This document shows, one piece after another, positions 1-9,935 of a DNA stretch of 19,654 bases. Source of the DNA: Echinostoma caproni (lineage: Eukaryota > Platyhelminthes > Trematoda > Plagiorchiida > Echinostomatidae); contig UZAN01049825.1 of assembly GCA_900618425.1 (NCBI GenBank), positions 1-19,654 on the forward strand, written 5' to 3'. The number at the start of each line of letters is the position of its first letter. Within the stretch, counting starts at the first letter, position 1. Position numbers and translations under genes: made by a program. Below the pieces are notes generated by a model, which saw nothing but the letters and a program-made list of their open reading frames with translations, was not told the DNA's origin and did not search any database.

Positions 1-690
1 AGGTCTTCGTTTGACCGCCTTTGATCCTTTTCCGACTGCCTCGACAAACAAAGCACGCCGTGGCAACCTATTTGGTGACATACGTAGCGCATCCCAACCA
101 GCGTAGTTTATGGAGTTTGGCTACTTGCTCCAGTGGGCGACCGTGATTACCTAAATCTCTACTCTTAACCTCAACATTGCTTGTCCGGTTTCCCCATCAG
201 ATTCGTGCTACGTGACGTAGACAGCGGTGTTCGAACACCGACAAACTATTTTTATTCTGTTTTCTTAGTGGCCAAGTATCTACACCATAGAGCAGAACGG
301 GCCTAACCGTTGCAGCATATACTCGACCCTTTACAGACAGCCGGATGTCGCGCTGCCTCCAAAGAGATCTCGAGTTGGCAAATACCGATCGAGCCTTCTG
401 AATGCGTGCCGACACTTCATCTGTGATGCGTCCACCAGGTGAGATATAGCTGCCCAAACAAAGATATTTGCGCACTTCCTCTGCTGCTTCCTCAGTGAGG
501 TTGGGGCTGGGTTGACCCAATCTTGTTGCAGCATTTTGCAATTTGTAGGCGCAAAGTGCATACCGAACCTAACTACAATAGCACTCAAATATCCCACAAA
601 AGCTTGCCAGGTTGACAATGGAAAAGGCAGGGTGAGTAACTGCGATAAGTTTGTCGTCAAGGTTACAATTAAGGCAGCACAACTACTGAA
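1..690 (-). pseudogene. Non-LTR retrotransposon reverse-transcriptase remnant, 3' half (RTE/CR1-like), runs off left edge
   Basis: Read on the minus strand, this is the C-terminal part of a non-LTR retrotransposon polyprotein (RT palm/thumb and the region after it). Recognisable blocks in order are FGMHFAPTNCKM (about 540-580), LGSYISPGGRITDEVSARI, LSVKGRVYAATVRPVLLYG, WPLRKQNKNSLSVFEHRC, and LRWLG followed by an out-of-frame MSPNRLPRRALF near the left end. It is the same family as the plus-strand copy at 11250-12125; I count 52 identical of 68 aligned residues. It is dead: TGG has become TGA at 197-199 (after HVARI), a 2-nt shortening breaks the frame in the WLGYVLRMSP block, and a small deletion removes the GW before the KKVK-like block. 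The upstream YADD catalytic block is not recognisable, and similarity fades near the TTA microsatellite at about 700. The clade assignment is tentative. Confidence 0.88.
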
Positions 691-718
691 CAACGTCGAA
701 ACAGACTTCTGCATGGAG

Positions 719-747
719 TTATTACTATTACTATTATTATTATTATC
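719..747. repeat. ATT/ACT trinucleotide microsatellite
   Basis: A run of ATT/ACT units directly beyond the last recognisable retrotransposon sequence. It accounts for the poly-N/poly-L stretches in frames crossing it, so those frames should not be read as protein. Confidence 0.85.
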
Positions 748-856
748 GAAGAGAAAAAGCAACGGGTGAAACAATCAACAATGGTTTTCCTTTATGATAA
801 AGCAGATCGCTACCTAAAGTTTGTTTTATGATTTAGTTCCAATGAATTAGGCAATA

Positions 857-1124
857 ATGCCGCCTACAGGACCCACCCAGAAGTTCGGTAAGCTAACTAT
901 GTGCCTCTGTATTTCGACCATTTTTTATGCTATTTTTATCAACGCCTCTTCCAAGAGTGATCACCCCTGAGGACCTAGCAAATTGGGCGCGTTCTGACGA
1001 AGTGAGATCTGACGGGAGCCTTGTGATCAAACCATCAGCAAGAGCGAAGTTGACAGGATTGATGTATCCTGGTAGTGTATGTCGTATCTGTAACCGACGA
1101 GGAACTTATACTGTGTCACACGTC
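857..1124 (+). CDS. Candidate first two exons of an unidentified gene (857-887 and 958-1124)
   Basis: Exon 1 would be 857-887, starting at an ATG with A at -3 and an in-frame TAG three codons upstream, and ending at a GTAAGC donor. Exon 2 would be 958-1124, entered after a T-rich tract and AG (956-957) and leaving at a GTGAGT donor in phase 0. Joined, they read through without a stop for 66 codons, beginning MPPTGPTQKF and continuing VITPEDLANWARSDE. Near the end is a CRIC (CxxC) motif before GTYTVSHV. The composition (charged, Pro/Gly/Cys, few low-complexity runs) looks coding, unlike neighbouring frames. I do not recognise the protein. It may be the 5' end of the gene whose last exons lie at 9936-10594, since both are on the plus strand, or a separate gene whose other exons I missed. 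The 956-957 acceptor is chosen because it is the AG that keeps the frame. Confidence 0.45.
888..957 (+). other. Predicted 70-nt intron
   Basis: GTAAGC donor at 888 and AG at 956-957, with a pyrimidine-rich stretch between about 903 and 952. Removing it restores one reading frame across both sides (split Val codon, G plus TG). Confidence 0.4.
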
Positions 1125-3340
1125 GTGAGTTATGAAATGGTGACATATTGGTTGTGCGCAGTGCTTGCTTGTTAATTAAAGGGCCGTGTGTGTGTATGTG
1201 GTACAATATGGCAGTAAGAAACCACATCATGTGATAGGAAGGGACTGTATATTTGAGATAACCGGCTAGTTTTGTTAAAGTACTTCGAACAGTAAACATC
1301 GTAGCCCTACAACTCCCCCCCCCCCCCAAANATTACGATTATAAACGAAGTGTGTGATCTCATGCGGAAGAAAGTGCCAGATAACTAATGACACTTTGGC
1401 AATCCTTTCTCAGTTGGGCAATCAACTACTGTACGCAACAAACTAAGGTATACATGGAAAGGTGATGCACATTCTTTAACAAACAGTATCTACTTTAAAC
1501 AAATTATTCCACGTGAATGAGGGTTGGTTACTAGTTTATTTTGTTGAATTGCGCGCAACTAAGGCATGAACAGAGATGAGACGGAATTCAATCAATGATC
1601 TCAATCACGTGTTCACCTTTCAGTAGGTCAATTATGGAATAAGTGAGGGACCAACAAGATGTTTTTATCAACCAGATCGATGTTTGTGGGACAATGCGTT
1701 GCGGAATAAAAATTTAAATGTGAATAATAACAATAAATGTGAGGAAATCATTCAAACAAAAGGGTTTATTTTTCGCACACTTAAATTAAATGTGTTGGAA
1801 AGTTTAAAGGAACTAGGTTAGTCTTAGATGAACTCCCTTCATGTTGTATTAATGCCAAGCTATTTAAGTAGATGCGAGTAAGTCTTGAATATTTCAATAC
1901 TAGTGGTATATTAGAAAAAGAGTCTTTATAGAACCGTTACACTGAGTCTCACGGATTTCTAACGAGTACCACTTGCAGTTCATATTCAGCCTGATTACAA
2001 ATCCCCAAATGCTGAGCCTTGAAAAATACGTAACTGGCTTCCACGGAGCTTTTCTGTAGTAGTAATCCAAACAACACTCGTTTTAAACAATCGGGGATAA
2101 AAGTGTGAACCGGGTTTTCAATTACCTCCTCCGAAGTAAACTTAATCTTTCATGTCGACAGTAGCATAGTGGGATTCCTTTTGTATAGCTTGCATTCTTC
2201 AATGGAAGCTTTCTAGCAGTGCCTTAATGACATCCTAGTAGGAAACCATTGGCCAAACCGGTCTGTTTAAGATCAATAATATCATTGAGTTTGAATCGTA
2301 CGTTATATGCATATAGGAATAACGATATAAATATAATCACATTCGATGTGGTGCGGTAAGTAGTCAATGATTTCTTTAAGAGGATTACATTATTCTTCTT
2401 ATTATTATTAAGCTACATCATTCGTAATCCCGGATGAAAATGCAAACCCTGGTAGTGAAATATGTTTGAATGATCATGGTTGAATATTACAATTCCACAA
2501 GTTTAAAAGCAGTTGTCGCACTAATTAAAATATCTGTTCGTTATTGACCTTTATACCCGATTCTGTTGTGACTTCATTAGGGTGCTGCACACACTGATGT
2601 GTATACGGAGCAGTGGACAAGTGTATTCCATTCCGGAGTAGTTGGTAGAAATAAACAATCATTTTTACAGGTGTGACGACAACACGCTTTGGTTCTCTTA
2701 ATTCTGATGGGATAGAAATGCGTCAAGCCATCATTACTGTAATATGCATATCGTATCTGCTCCGATTTCTTGTCGCACGTGAATACCACGTGTTTTGATC
2801 TGAACACTGCTACTATTTATTGGCACCGAATTTGACCAAAGGACAATAGGAACTACCTAAAGAATTTGTGAATAATCTTTTCCTCTCTTGCACTGTTTCG
2901 TTTTCTCTTTCCGTGATTCGTCATCATCCACCTGTGTGTAGTATGCTGAACTTCACGTGCAGTTAACGGTTAATGAAAGACGGTTGTTAGTAGTGTGATT
3001 CAGGTAGACATTATCGAAATCCTCACTGCTTTACCATACCAACCGGAGATACTCATCTCGTTACTTCATTCACTCTGTGTTCTGCTTTGCTCGTATAATG
3101 TTTGATATGATCGGTATATATTTGCATTATTCTCAAGACTACTGCTGTTGTGAGGTACTAACAACATTTCTAACTAATGCGTGCGCGAACTCAGAAGTGG
3201 TTGTTGGATTTTCACAGCATCGGCGTGTGGATCAGAGGATTCATTATTGTGGGGACAGAAGATGTGAACAAGATATGAGACTGATGATCACCAACGATGA
3301 GACGTTCACGAAAAACGGGAACCAAACGTTGTAAATCAGA
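1125..3340. other. No gene seen; AT-rich intronic or intergenic DNA
   Basis: Only short, AT-biased open frames on both strands, none with a recognisable domain or a convincing acceptor-exon-donor arrangement. Contents: a 13-nt poly-C (1315-1327) next to an unresolved base (N at 1331), a short TTA run near 2394-2410, and a pyrimidine-rich stretch at about 2877-2935. If the exons at 958-1124 and 9936-9987 belong to one gene, this is part of its large intron. Confidence 0.5.
1315..1327. repeat. Homopolymer C run next to an ambiguous base
   Basis: Thirteen consecutive C residues, followed three bases later by N at 1331. The true run length is uncertain in the assembly. Confidence 0.8.
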
Positions 3341-3359
3341 TACTACTACTACTACTACG

Positions 3360-3411
<52 letters not shown>

Positions 3412-3412
3412 T
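3341..3412. repeat. ACT trinucleotide microsatellite, about 24 units
   Basis: About 72 bp of ACT repeat with a single interruption (ACG) near 3357-3359. Frames crossing it encode poly-Thr on plus and poly-Val or poly-Ser on minus; these are artefacts. Confidence 0.97.
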
Positions 3413-3670
3413 TGTCATATTCCGAAAAGGCGGTGCTGGTCGAGGAGAGTTCTTTATTGCTGAATACAGATTGAAGGTCACTAATTTTGCATGCATAACA
3501 CGAAAAGCTCATCAGAAACATGCCTTCGCAGCACATCGCGACACATGGGGCAATGGGTATAGCAGGCAGTGTTTATTCTTCCCAAATATATTACTTGGTC
3601 CTTGATGGTCTTGTTCTATTTTTAATCATTGAAAGGTACCGACTACTCACAAGTGAGTAGTATCTCACAA

Positions 3671-3671
3671 C

Positions 3672-3706
<35 letters not shown>
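3671..3706. repeat. Second ACT microsatellite changing to CAC
   Basis: About nine ACT units passing into ACC/CAC units. It lies about 260 bp beyond the larger ACT array in the same orientation. Poly-Tyr/His frames across it are not genes. Confidence 0.93.
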
Positions 3707-3712
3707 GAACAC

Positions 3713-4900
3713 CCCCACAACGATAACTCAGTTAATACATTCGTTGTAAAGCATCGAATAAATAATGTTATTACTGAAATCTCACTGGTCATAGATGGAA
3801 CGTCCCGTGAGAAAAAGCATTGTAACCTTTATATGTTTCTAGTTCGTATTACCGTTGATCTCCTTGGGAGTTATGCCCCCTTTCCTTTAATTTGTTAACA
3901 AGCTGCATAAAAAACTTCTTGGCTGATACCACTTAACGGTATAGCTTTTATACAGAAGAATTCTTTTTCAGCAAAACTCAGCAGGAAGTTAAGCCCATTA
4001 ATAGAGGCGTTTGCCAAAGCATGACCATGGATGTGCAACTCAGTTTTTTGGGGTCACCTGTGAGAGTTGGGTAAATGCTGATGACCAAAGATCAAAGAGT
4101 AAGCCAGCAAGTTAGACGCACTAATCCACCAAAATACCTTGTACGACCCTCACAAGAAGTCATTGTCAGAAACGCTCCACCTGTGACTTTGATCAACATA
4201 GGGTGTAGTTTCGAGTCGAGAAACAGGCGAACTACCAACTGTCAACAATATAATGCAATGATGGGATTCACATTTACGTCTTTCGGGTGATAATCACATA
4301 GACAAATTTTCCGGAGACTTCAGAATCTCTGGCATACATCCATAGAGGAGATCTTCAGTTACAGTAATGCGTCACTGCACTATTGCAGTAATTAGGGTGG
4401 ACAAGAATCACTAATCATTAATCAAGAATCGCACTAGTATTCATCTGCCGAAGACGAGACGCAGGAAAAAGGCCACGGAGCTAGTGGTTAGTTTATTGGA
4501 AAAATCAACGGGATTGAATACAAAGAAATGTTATTAGTTGAACAGATCCTCATCAATCACCTGCTTCTGTCCCCTTTGTCACACAGATTCTGTTTGAACC
4601 GCATGGCTTCTGATTGACCTGGGGTTCGTTGTCTGTAGAAACTGTAACGCGTCGCCCCTTGATTGGCTTCATCTCGGAGGGGTGGATTACCACAACTATA
4701 TAGAAATGCTAGAGAAACAGACGACAGAAACGCTTTGACCACAACCCTCATTCGGATTCAAAGAAATACCAATCAATTATGTTGCTGCCTAGAGAATGCA
4801 CTTCATACCGCAGCTTTCGTAAAGTTGTTGTTCAATCATTCCACTTTCAATTATGCGAGGGCTGAGAAGAAATTTTTGGATGGACAAAAAGCTTGAGTTG
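3713..4900. other. No gene seen
   Basis: Several 60-80 codon frames occur on both strands but overlap each other, lack domains, and have no convincing splice context. Nothing else recognisable. Confidence 0.45.
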
Positions 4901-4917
4901 TTACTCAAAAATAAGCA

Positions 4918-5810
4918 TTACATTTCCTCGAAGTATCCTCCATCAGCCTTTATGTACACTTCCGTGCACTCAAAACAGCTAGTGAAATAGCTCGACCGTG
5001 TCGAAGCAGTTAACCCTTCGACTAGTTCAATGAAGAGCTCCACTGCGGCTGTTGGCGACTCGTATCGGATTTCACACATCATGTGCTTGACATTTGGCAA
5101 CAGAAAACATCACACGAAACCAGGTCTGGACCGTAGGGTGGCAAATCTCCTGGATGCGTTCTCTAGCCAGAAAATCACTGATGACATGAGAATTGTGTGC
5201 AGGTGCGCTGTTATAATGCAGCAAGGTCGCTCGTGCTCGAGTCTCTGGACCACGACCGTCAACAACTTCCAGTACTTTCGGCAAACGGTGAGTGGCTTAC
5301 CAGTCTCCGGTGACTATGCTTTGCTTTACAAGCAGTNACCGCATAACCGTTTTTGGTCATGAAAACGGCCACCATCTGATTTGCCAGACTACCCTCGAGT
5401 TGGAATTTCTGAGGCGGCGTCCGACCAATCGGTGCCCACTGAGCTAATTTTTGCTTGGTCTCTGGGACGAAACTATACAGCCAGGTTTCATCACCACCGA
5501 TTAGCTCCCAAACTGTATTGGGACGTCCACCATCAAATCTGGCAGGTATGTTATGGCACCAATTCAATCGAACAGCTTTCTGTTCCTCATTGAGCTAATA
5601 GGGTACCCAGCGCGGGCAAAANCCGAGCTTCTAATGTAGGATAGTGTGAATTGATCCCGCCAACTCTTCCACGTCAGCCTCTCATTCTCCTCCACCATCG
5701 CTTGCATAGAAACAATGTTGTCCGCTGTGGTGGCCTCCACAGGTTGACCTCACACAGTTTTTCATCATCCAGGAACCACCTATCACGCTTGAACTACCCA
5801 AAGGCAGTGC
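4918..5810 (-). pseudogene. Degenerate mariner transposase
   Basis: Minus-strand frames together trace a mariner-family DDE transposase, which in intact copies cuts and pastes its own element via terminal inverted repeats. In order from the N-terminal side: ATTADNIVSMQAMVEEN, then the frame changes to LAGSIHTILH near 5640, then back to NEEQKAVRLNWC and ARFDGG, then GGDETWLY (first catalytic Asp), ETKQKLAQW, LLHYNSAPAHNS, a degraded PYGPDLVSCD-like block, then VKHMM, IRYESPTAAVELF and a C-terminal GGYFEEM near 4920. It is inactive. The second catalytic Asp in the usual HDN motif is Tyr (codon 5213-5215), at least three frame changes and in-frame stops occur, and N bases sit at 5337 and 5622. 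I could not find convincing terminal inverted repeats, so outer limits are approximate. Confidence 0.9.
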
Positions 5811-6684
5811 GTTTTGAAGGAGCATCATCACCAAAGGCAGTTCGCAAACGGTCAACAGTTTACTACTGCTTTAAATCACATTTAAAGTCGGAGAAAACGA
5901 TCGCCCCCTAGGGACCTCGTACATGAGAGTATCTCAGATGCCTTCTGATCGGTGTATTCCCATAAGACAGCACTCTGAAATGATACTGATCAAGCAGCCG
6001 TTTGAAACCTATTTATGACGGTCACTTGCGGCGACAGAAAAGCGACCAAACGGATGAATGAAAGCGTTATTACTTAAACCACCCAAATACTGATAGGGAT
6101 CGTAAGTACCACTTTTGTTCAGCGGTATTCATTCAACTATTTATATTATTCATTTTTTTTATGCTAGTTGGTTGAAGTGTAAGCTTCATCTCTGACGATT
6201 TACTCACATTGTGGTTTTCAACGAAACGAAGAAAAGCTTAAAGTTATCCGTCGGAAGGGTGACTTCAGCACCAGAGGTGAGCGAATGAAATAGTCTATTA
6301 CATGAACACTGAACTTTGTTCTGCGCTGAATACAAATGTCCTCCTGTTGATGAAAACCAATGAAGGTTTGGCACAGGTTTTACTAAAGTCTATACAATAG
6401 TCTTCGGTTTTCTAATATGATTAAAAATACCTTATTTACAACGACACCAAAACAGTAAAGCAGGGTTTCATGTGAACTATATGCCAACCGGGGTACACGG
6501 GAGCGATGAGTTAGTTCTCAAATCAAGTGCAAGCCAACAAGCGGATATTCAACTTTCTAACGAAAATCACCACGCTCATCTGCGTCACCAAATCCACATC
6601 CCTGTTGATACTGAACACCGATTTGGAGAAGAAGTTCTGGAAGCCGTTTCGATAGTGATCTAATTTGTGTTTTGAAATAATATT
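5811..6684. other. No gene seen; may include mariner flank
   Basis: No recognisable coding or RNA feature. The first few hundred bases may be the untranslated 5' part of the minus-strand mariner, but no inverted repeat matching its other end was visible. Confidence 0.4.
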
Positions 6685-6709
6685 ATCATCGTCATCATCA
6701 TCATCCTCG
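6682..6709. repeat. Short ATC microsatellite
   Basis: A run of ATC/GTC units. It encodes poly-Asp in the minus-strand frame, which is not a gene. Confidence 0.8.
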
Positions 6710-7860
6710 TACAGCAAAATATAGTGGGGAGAAATAACTCGTTTTCTAACCAACTAAGGTAAAGCATCTGTATCTGTTAAGAGACTTGAAGGCCTGAACA
6801 GTTGTTTACGAGGATGGAGTCTGGTGGGTTCGATCAATAATGGGTAGAAAACAAGACTGTGGGGTGTAGAAAATTACTGAGAAGAGTTCCCTTAGACAAA
6901 AGTTTAGATAAAAAACGGTTCATCTGTGTTACGTTTCAGGTGAATATCGAGCGATAGTGGAAGTGTAAATGCTTCGCATAGTCGGCTAGAAGTAGTCTTC
7001 TGCTGTTAGTCCGAACTGAGCGGTTTGTGGTTGTAGCATTCCAAACCGACAACTGTTTGACCTCTGGGGTCGGTTCACAGTCCTGTTGGCTGCAAAACAA
7101 TCACTTCACACTAACCACAGAACGCGTACACGAGCGAGCGAGAGAGATCGAGCGAGGGTACGAGATAAAGAGAGATACATACGGATATGAGAAAAACTGT
7201 GTACATCATTTGCATAAAGTGGAGAGAGGTAGAGGGATGTAGGACCAAGAATGCTATTGCTCGAGCACGTTCCTCCGAGTAGGCGGAGGTAAACCTGCAC
7301 AGGGTGCATACGTGTTTTATCGACCTGGGGCGAGTCTGGCACATGAAACACGTGGAGGACAACGCAGTTTGATACTGGAATTGATGGTGAACAAGCGGGA
7401 TTGTAAGATAGCATATATGTATATTGTTGAAGCATGGTCCGGCAGCAGCCGACGAACGGAAACGTAGACATTGGTTTTCTTTGCTGAGAAAAAACTAAGC
7501 ACAAACCATGTTATGTGTGCATATGGAATACTAGAAAAATAGCATTTTGAACTCACAAAACTCATGGTTAATAAAAAAAGAAATAAAGAGCGGACACGTG
7601 GTATTTTTTACACAGTGATATTCCTATTTTGTTGAGCTAAGCAAATTTTCGAGTAGACAATTCATCGCACTATTCCAAATAACTGTGGTTAGGTTTTAGT
7701 TAATATCTGCACGGTATGCACTCAGACGAGACGTGGTAAAAGGCGGGAATAACAGTGTTTGAGAATGGTAAAACCTCTTTGAGTTATTCCTGATTATCCT
7801 AATCTCGTGAAGCTTTTCAGAGCAATTGGCTCTCGTCTATTGCGTGGCTAGGCTGACCCC
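6710..7860. other. No gene seen; purine-rich patch at about 7125-7240
   Basis: A GA-rich stretch (repeated GAGCGAGC and GAGAGA) gives Arg/Glu-rich frames on plus and Ser/Leu-rich frames on minus, which reflect composition. No domain or splice structure was seen. Confidence 0.45.
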
Positions 7861-7905
7861 TTCGAAAATTCGAACCAGGACCCTACACGTCTCGGTCTGT
7901 CATCG
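7845..7905 (-). repeat. Possible tRNA-derived SINE fragment
   Basis: On the minus strand a pol III B-box match, GGTTCGAATTT, lies at 7866-7876 after GTGTAGGGTCCT, a context typical of tRNA-derived SINE heads. No clear A box was found at the expected distance, so this is a decayed fragment or a chance match. Confidence 0.35.
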
Positions 7906-8302
7906 TTAAGCAATAAAATGCGATAAAAGAATAGCTTGATACAAATAGACCCCTGTATGAACACTTGTGGACAAAGACCCCATTCCCCGTATTTTACAAC
8001 AAAAATCTGTATAATTATTATTATGCAGAAATTAAGAACATATTTTGAATTCATAAATATGCTATTAAATTTGCATTAATTTTCTTGACTATCTAGCAAA
8101 CGCCACATAATCGTTCGCGTATAACGTTTCATTTTCTGATATTTAGTCCGTGTATTCACCTCAAAAAGTGCGACCTCTTAAACCGTGATACAACTATGCT
8201 GGGGATGTAAACCAGTTAGTATAGATGTTCTTCTTAGTGAAACTCATATTCGGTTGGTGTGACTGGGGAATATGTCACAGGTTTATTTTTTGTATGCTCA
8301 AG

Positions 8303-8328
8303 TTGAAACATAGTGTCACCATAAGAAC
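8303..8328 (+). CDS. Candidate 26-nt microexon (speculative)
   Basis: A T-rich tract ending CTCAAG precedes 26 nt that are followed by a consensus GTAAGT donor. Placed between exon 958-1124 (ends phase 0) and exon 9936-9987 (starts phase 2), it keeps the frame and adds about nine residues (LKHSVTIRT). Microexons occur in flukes, but with a non-CAG acceptor and no homologue this could easily be chance. Confidence 0.15.
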
Positions 8329-8534
8329 GTAAGTATGCTGTAATCAAATTTACACTTTTAGAGTTCAGATGGAAGATAATCGTATGGTGCGACCCCGGCC
8401 TTCAGAAGCACGATCCGTTTTTTTGTTGATTACTAAGCCACAGAAGTGGTGTACCGTGCCACTCATCTGTGAAATCCTGGAAAGTACACTGTGCAGCTAG
8501 CTGTTTTGTCCTCGTCAGAAATTAACAATGCTTA

Positions 8535-8615
8535 TTCACTGAATGCCCTGGAATTCGAACCCTGGCACCAGGGGTTACTATTCCAAAACCCTAATCACTT
8601 GGTCGTCATGAGCTG
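8535..8615 (-). repeat. tRNA-derived SINE-like sequence
   Basis: On the minus strand an A-box-like block, ACCAAGTGATTAGGG (about 8593-8607), is followed about 35 nt later by a B box, GGTTCGAATTC (8551-8561). This matches the internal pol III promoter of a tRNA. The flanks do not fold into a proper cloverleaf acceptor or T stem, so a working tRNA is unlikely and a SINE head is the better reading. Body and tail limits were not determined. Confidence 0.5.
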
Positions 8616-8705
8616 GCTGTTCACAGCTTGCATCAGCGATTCGATCACTGCCTAGTAAGTTTCAGATTTTTCAACCACACTGATGAAAGAGAACACACCA
8701 CATAG

Positions 8706-8716
8706 GGTCCGAATCC
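8706..8716 (+). repeat. Isolated B-box-like motif
   Basis: GGTCCGAATCC, one mismatch from the pol III B box, in plus orientation about 150 bp from the minus-strand SINE-like sequence. No A box was seen, so it is weak. Confidence 0.2.
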
Positions 8717-8771
8717 CGGTAAGTTCGATGGTTATGCACATTGCTGATAATACCTCACATGGAGGAAACAG

Positions 8772-8789
8772 CTAGGACCTCTAGGACCT
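8772..8789. repeat. Perfect 9-bp tandem duplication
   Basis: CTAGGACCT occurs twice with no spacer. It is a small local duplication. Confidence 0.9.
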
Positions 8790-9935
8790 CATTAGTGTGC
8801 AACACTATGAATCGGCCGGACGAAAACTGAACGAATTATTCAGAGCAGTGACAAATAAACCAGGGAGAAGTTGAACACAAACGGCCTTGTCATCACCAAT
8901 TTAGACTGTGTCCTGTGCAAATCTCACTGACCCTTTTGAATCACGATTGTTCTTATTTCTTCTGCCTACGAAGTTGTTTGGAAATATCCTCTGGTAAACG
9001 TTATTTGCTATTCAAGCTACCTCCTCGTTTGGCGCATCGTGCTGACACCAGATATTCGGATGGTGTAACCCAGTACCCATCCCTGACCGGGCATTATGCT
9101 GGAACTGTACCGCTGATTATTTCAAGCTAGCTCCTACATTTGACCTCTCTACCTTTTGCTTAGTTATGCATAAGATTCAATAAGCGCATCAAGAAGAGTA
9201 TGGCGTTAAAATCAAAGAATATTTGATTACATTAATTAAATAACATCTGTTATTGATTTTAGTATATTCATTAAAAGGGAACTACCGAATAGAAACAAAA
9301 TAATTGGGGACGTGATTCCATTAGAAACGTTTTAATTAACAATGATGTTGACAATTCAAAAGTGACGAATATCTGTTGTTGGTAATTTAAGTAGATTTAT
9401 ATCCAGAAGCCTAATGTTCTTTTAGGAAGATTGACGAAAATGAGGTGAAATATCTTTGTTTAAATTGCGTGCTTTTGGTATAAGAACTTAACTGTCATCT
9501 ACGACTTACAGAATTTTCAATGTATTGAAAAAATTTTATCATTGATGACTAAAACTTTTTTATCTGGAAGTGAATAGGAAACAAGAAGAAGTAACAATAG
9601 ACAACATCCACTTGTGTTCAATCAGAGAAGAAAGCAGTATGAGTACATAAACTCATATTTATGTCCGAGTTAGATAAGACAATACAAGGGTGAATAAGAG
9701 AGAGACAGTGACAAGAGACAGTGACCTTACGTGCCAATTGCATTCGTGGAGAAGCCACGTGATGTTTTCTGATTCGAGAGGGAGGTCAATAGCGGATCAA
9801 TATTTAATCACAAATGGAAGAGGTACACGTAAAGACCACGCTTGGTGAATGTCATGTCCAGCCGGATGAATGCAAGGGAGAGACAAGAGCAAAATGGTTG
9901 GTTTTAACCTATGCACTTTATGTTTTTGTTTCAAG
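8790..9935. other. No gene seen
   Basis: One 71-codon plus frame (8915-9130) has no domain. A frame from 9814 runs into the exon at 9936, but its stretch just before that is the T-rich acceptor tract (WLVLTYALYVFV) and is better read as intron. A 13-bp tandem repeat lies at 9701-9726. Confidence 0.4.
9701..9726. repeat. 13-bp tandem duplication
   Basis: AGAGACAGTGAC plus one variable base, present twice back to back. Confidence 0.85.

Noticed and set aside
2577..2807. Cys-containing 76-codon minus frame
   Set aside because: No recognisable domain and no supporting splice sites or neighbours.
3147..3193. Intron-like GTGAGG...CTAAC...CTCAG segment
   Set aside because: Joining the sides in the available frame creates an immediate stop (T plus AA).
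3212..3605. Open frames with poly-Val, poly-Thr and poly-Ser
   Set aside because: They are translations of the ACT microsatellite on either strand.
5030..5911. Plus-strand frames of 70-110 codons
   Set aside because: They are antisense shadows of the minus-strand mariner transposase.
7027..7565. Arg/Glu-rich plus frame and Ser/Leu-rich minus frames
   Set aside because: Explained by a GA-rich patch; no domain or splice signals.
8535..8615. Functional tRNA gene on the minus strand
   Set aside because: A and B boxes are present, but acceptor and T-stem pairing is poor.
9814..9935. ATG at 9814 as the true start of the spliced gene
   Set aside because: The preceding codons would include the T-rich acceptor tract as a hydrophobic stretch. 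Not fully excluded.
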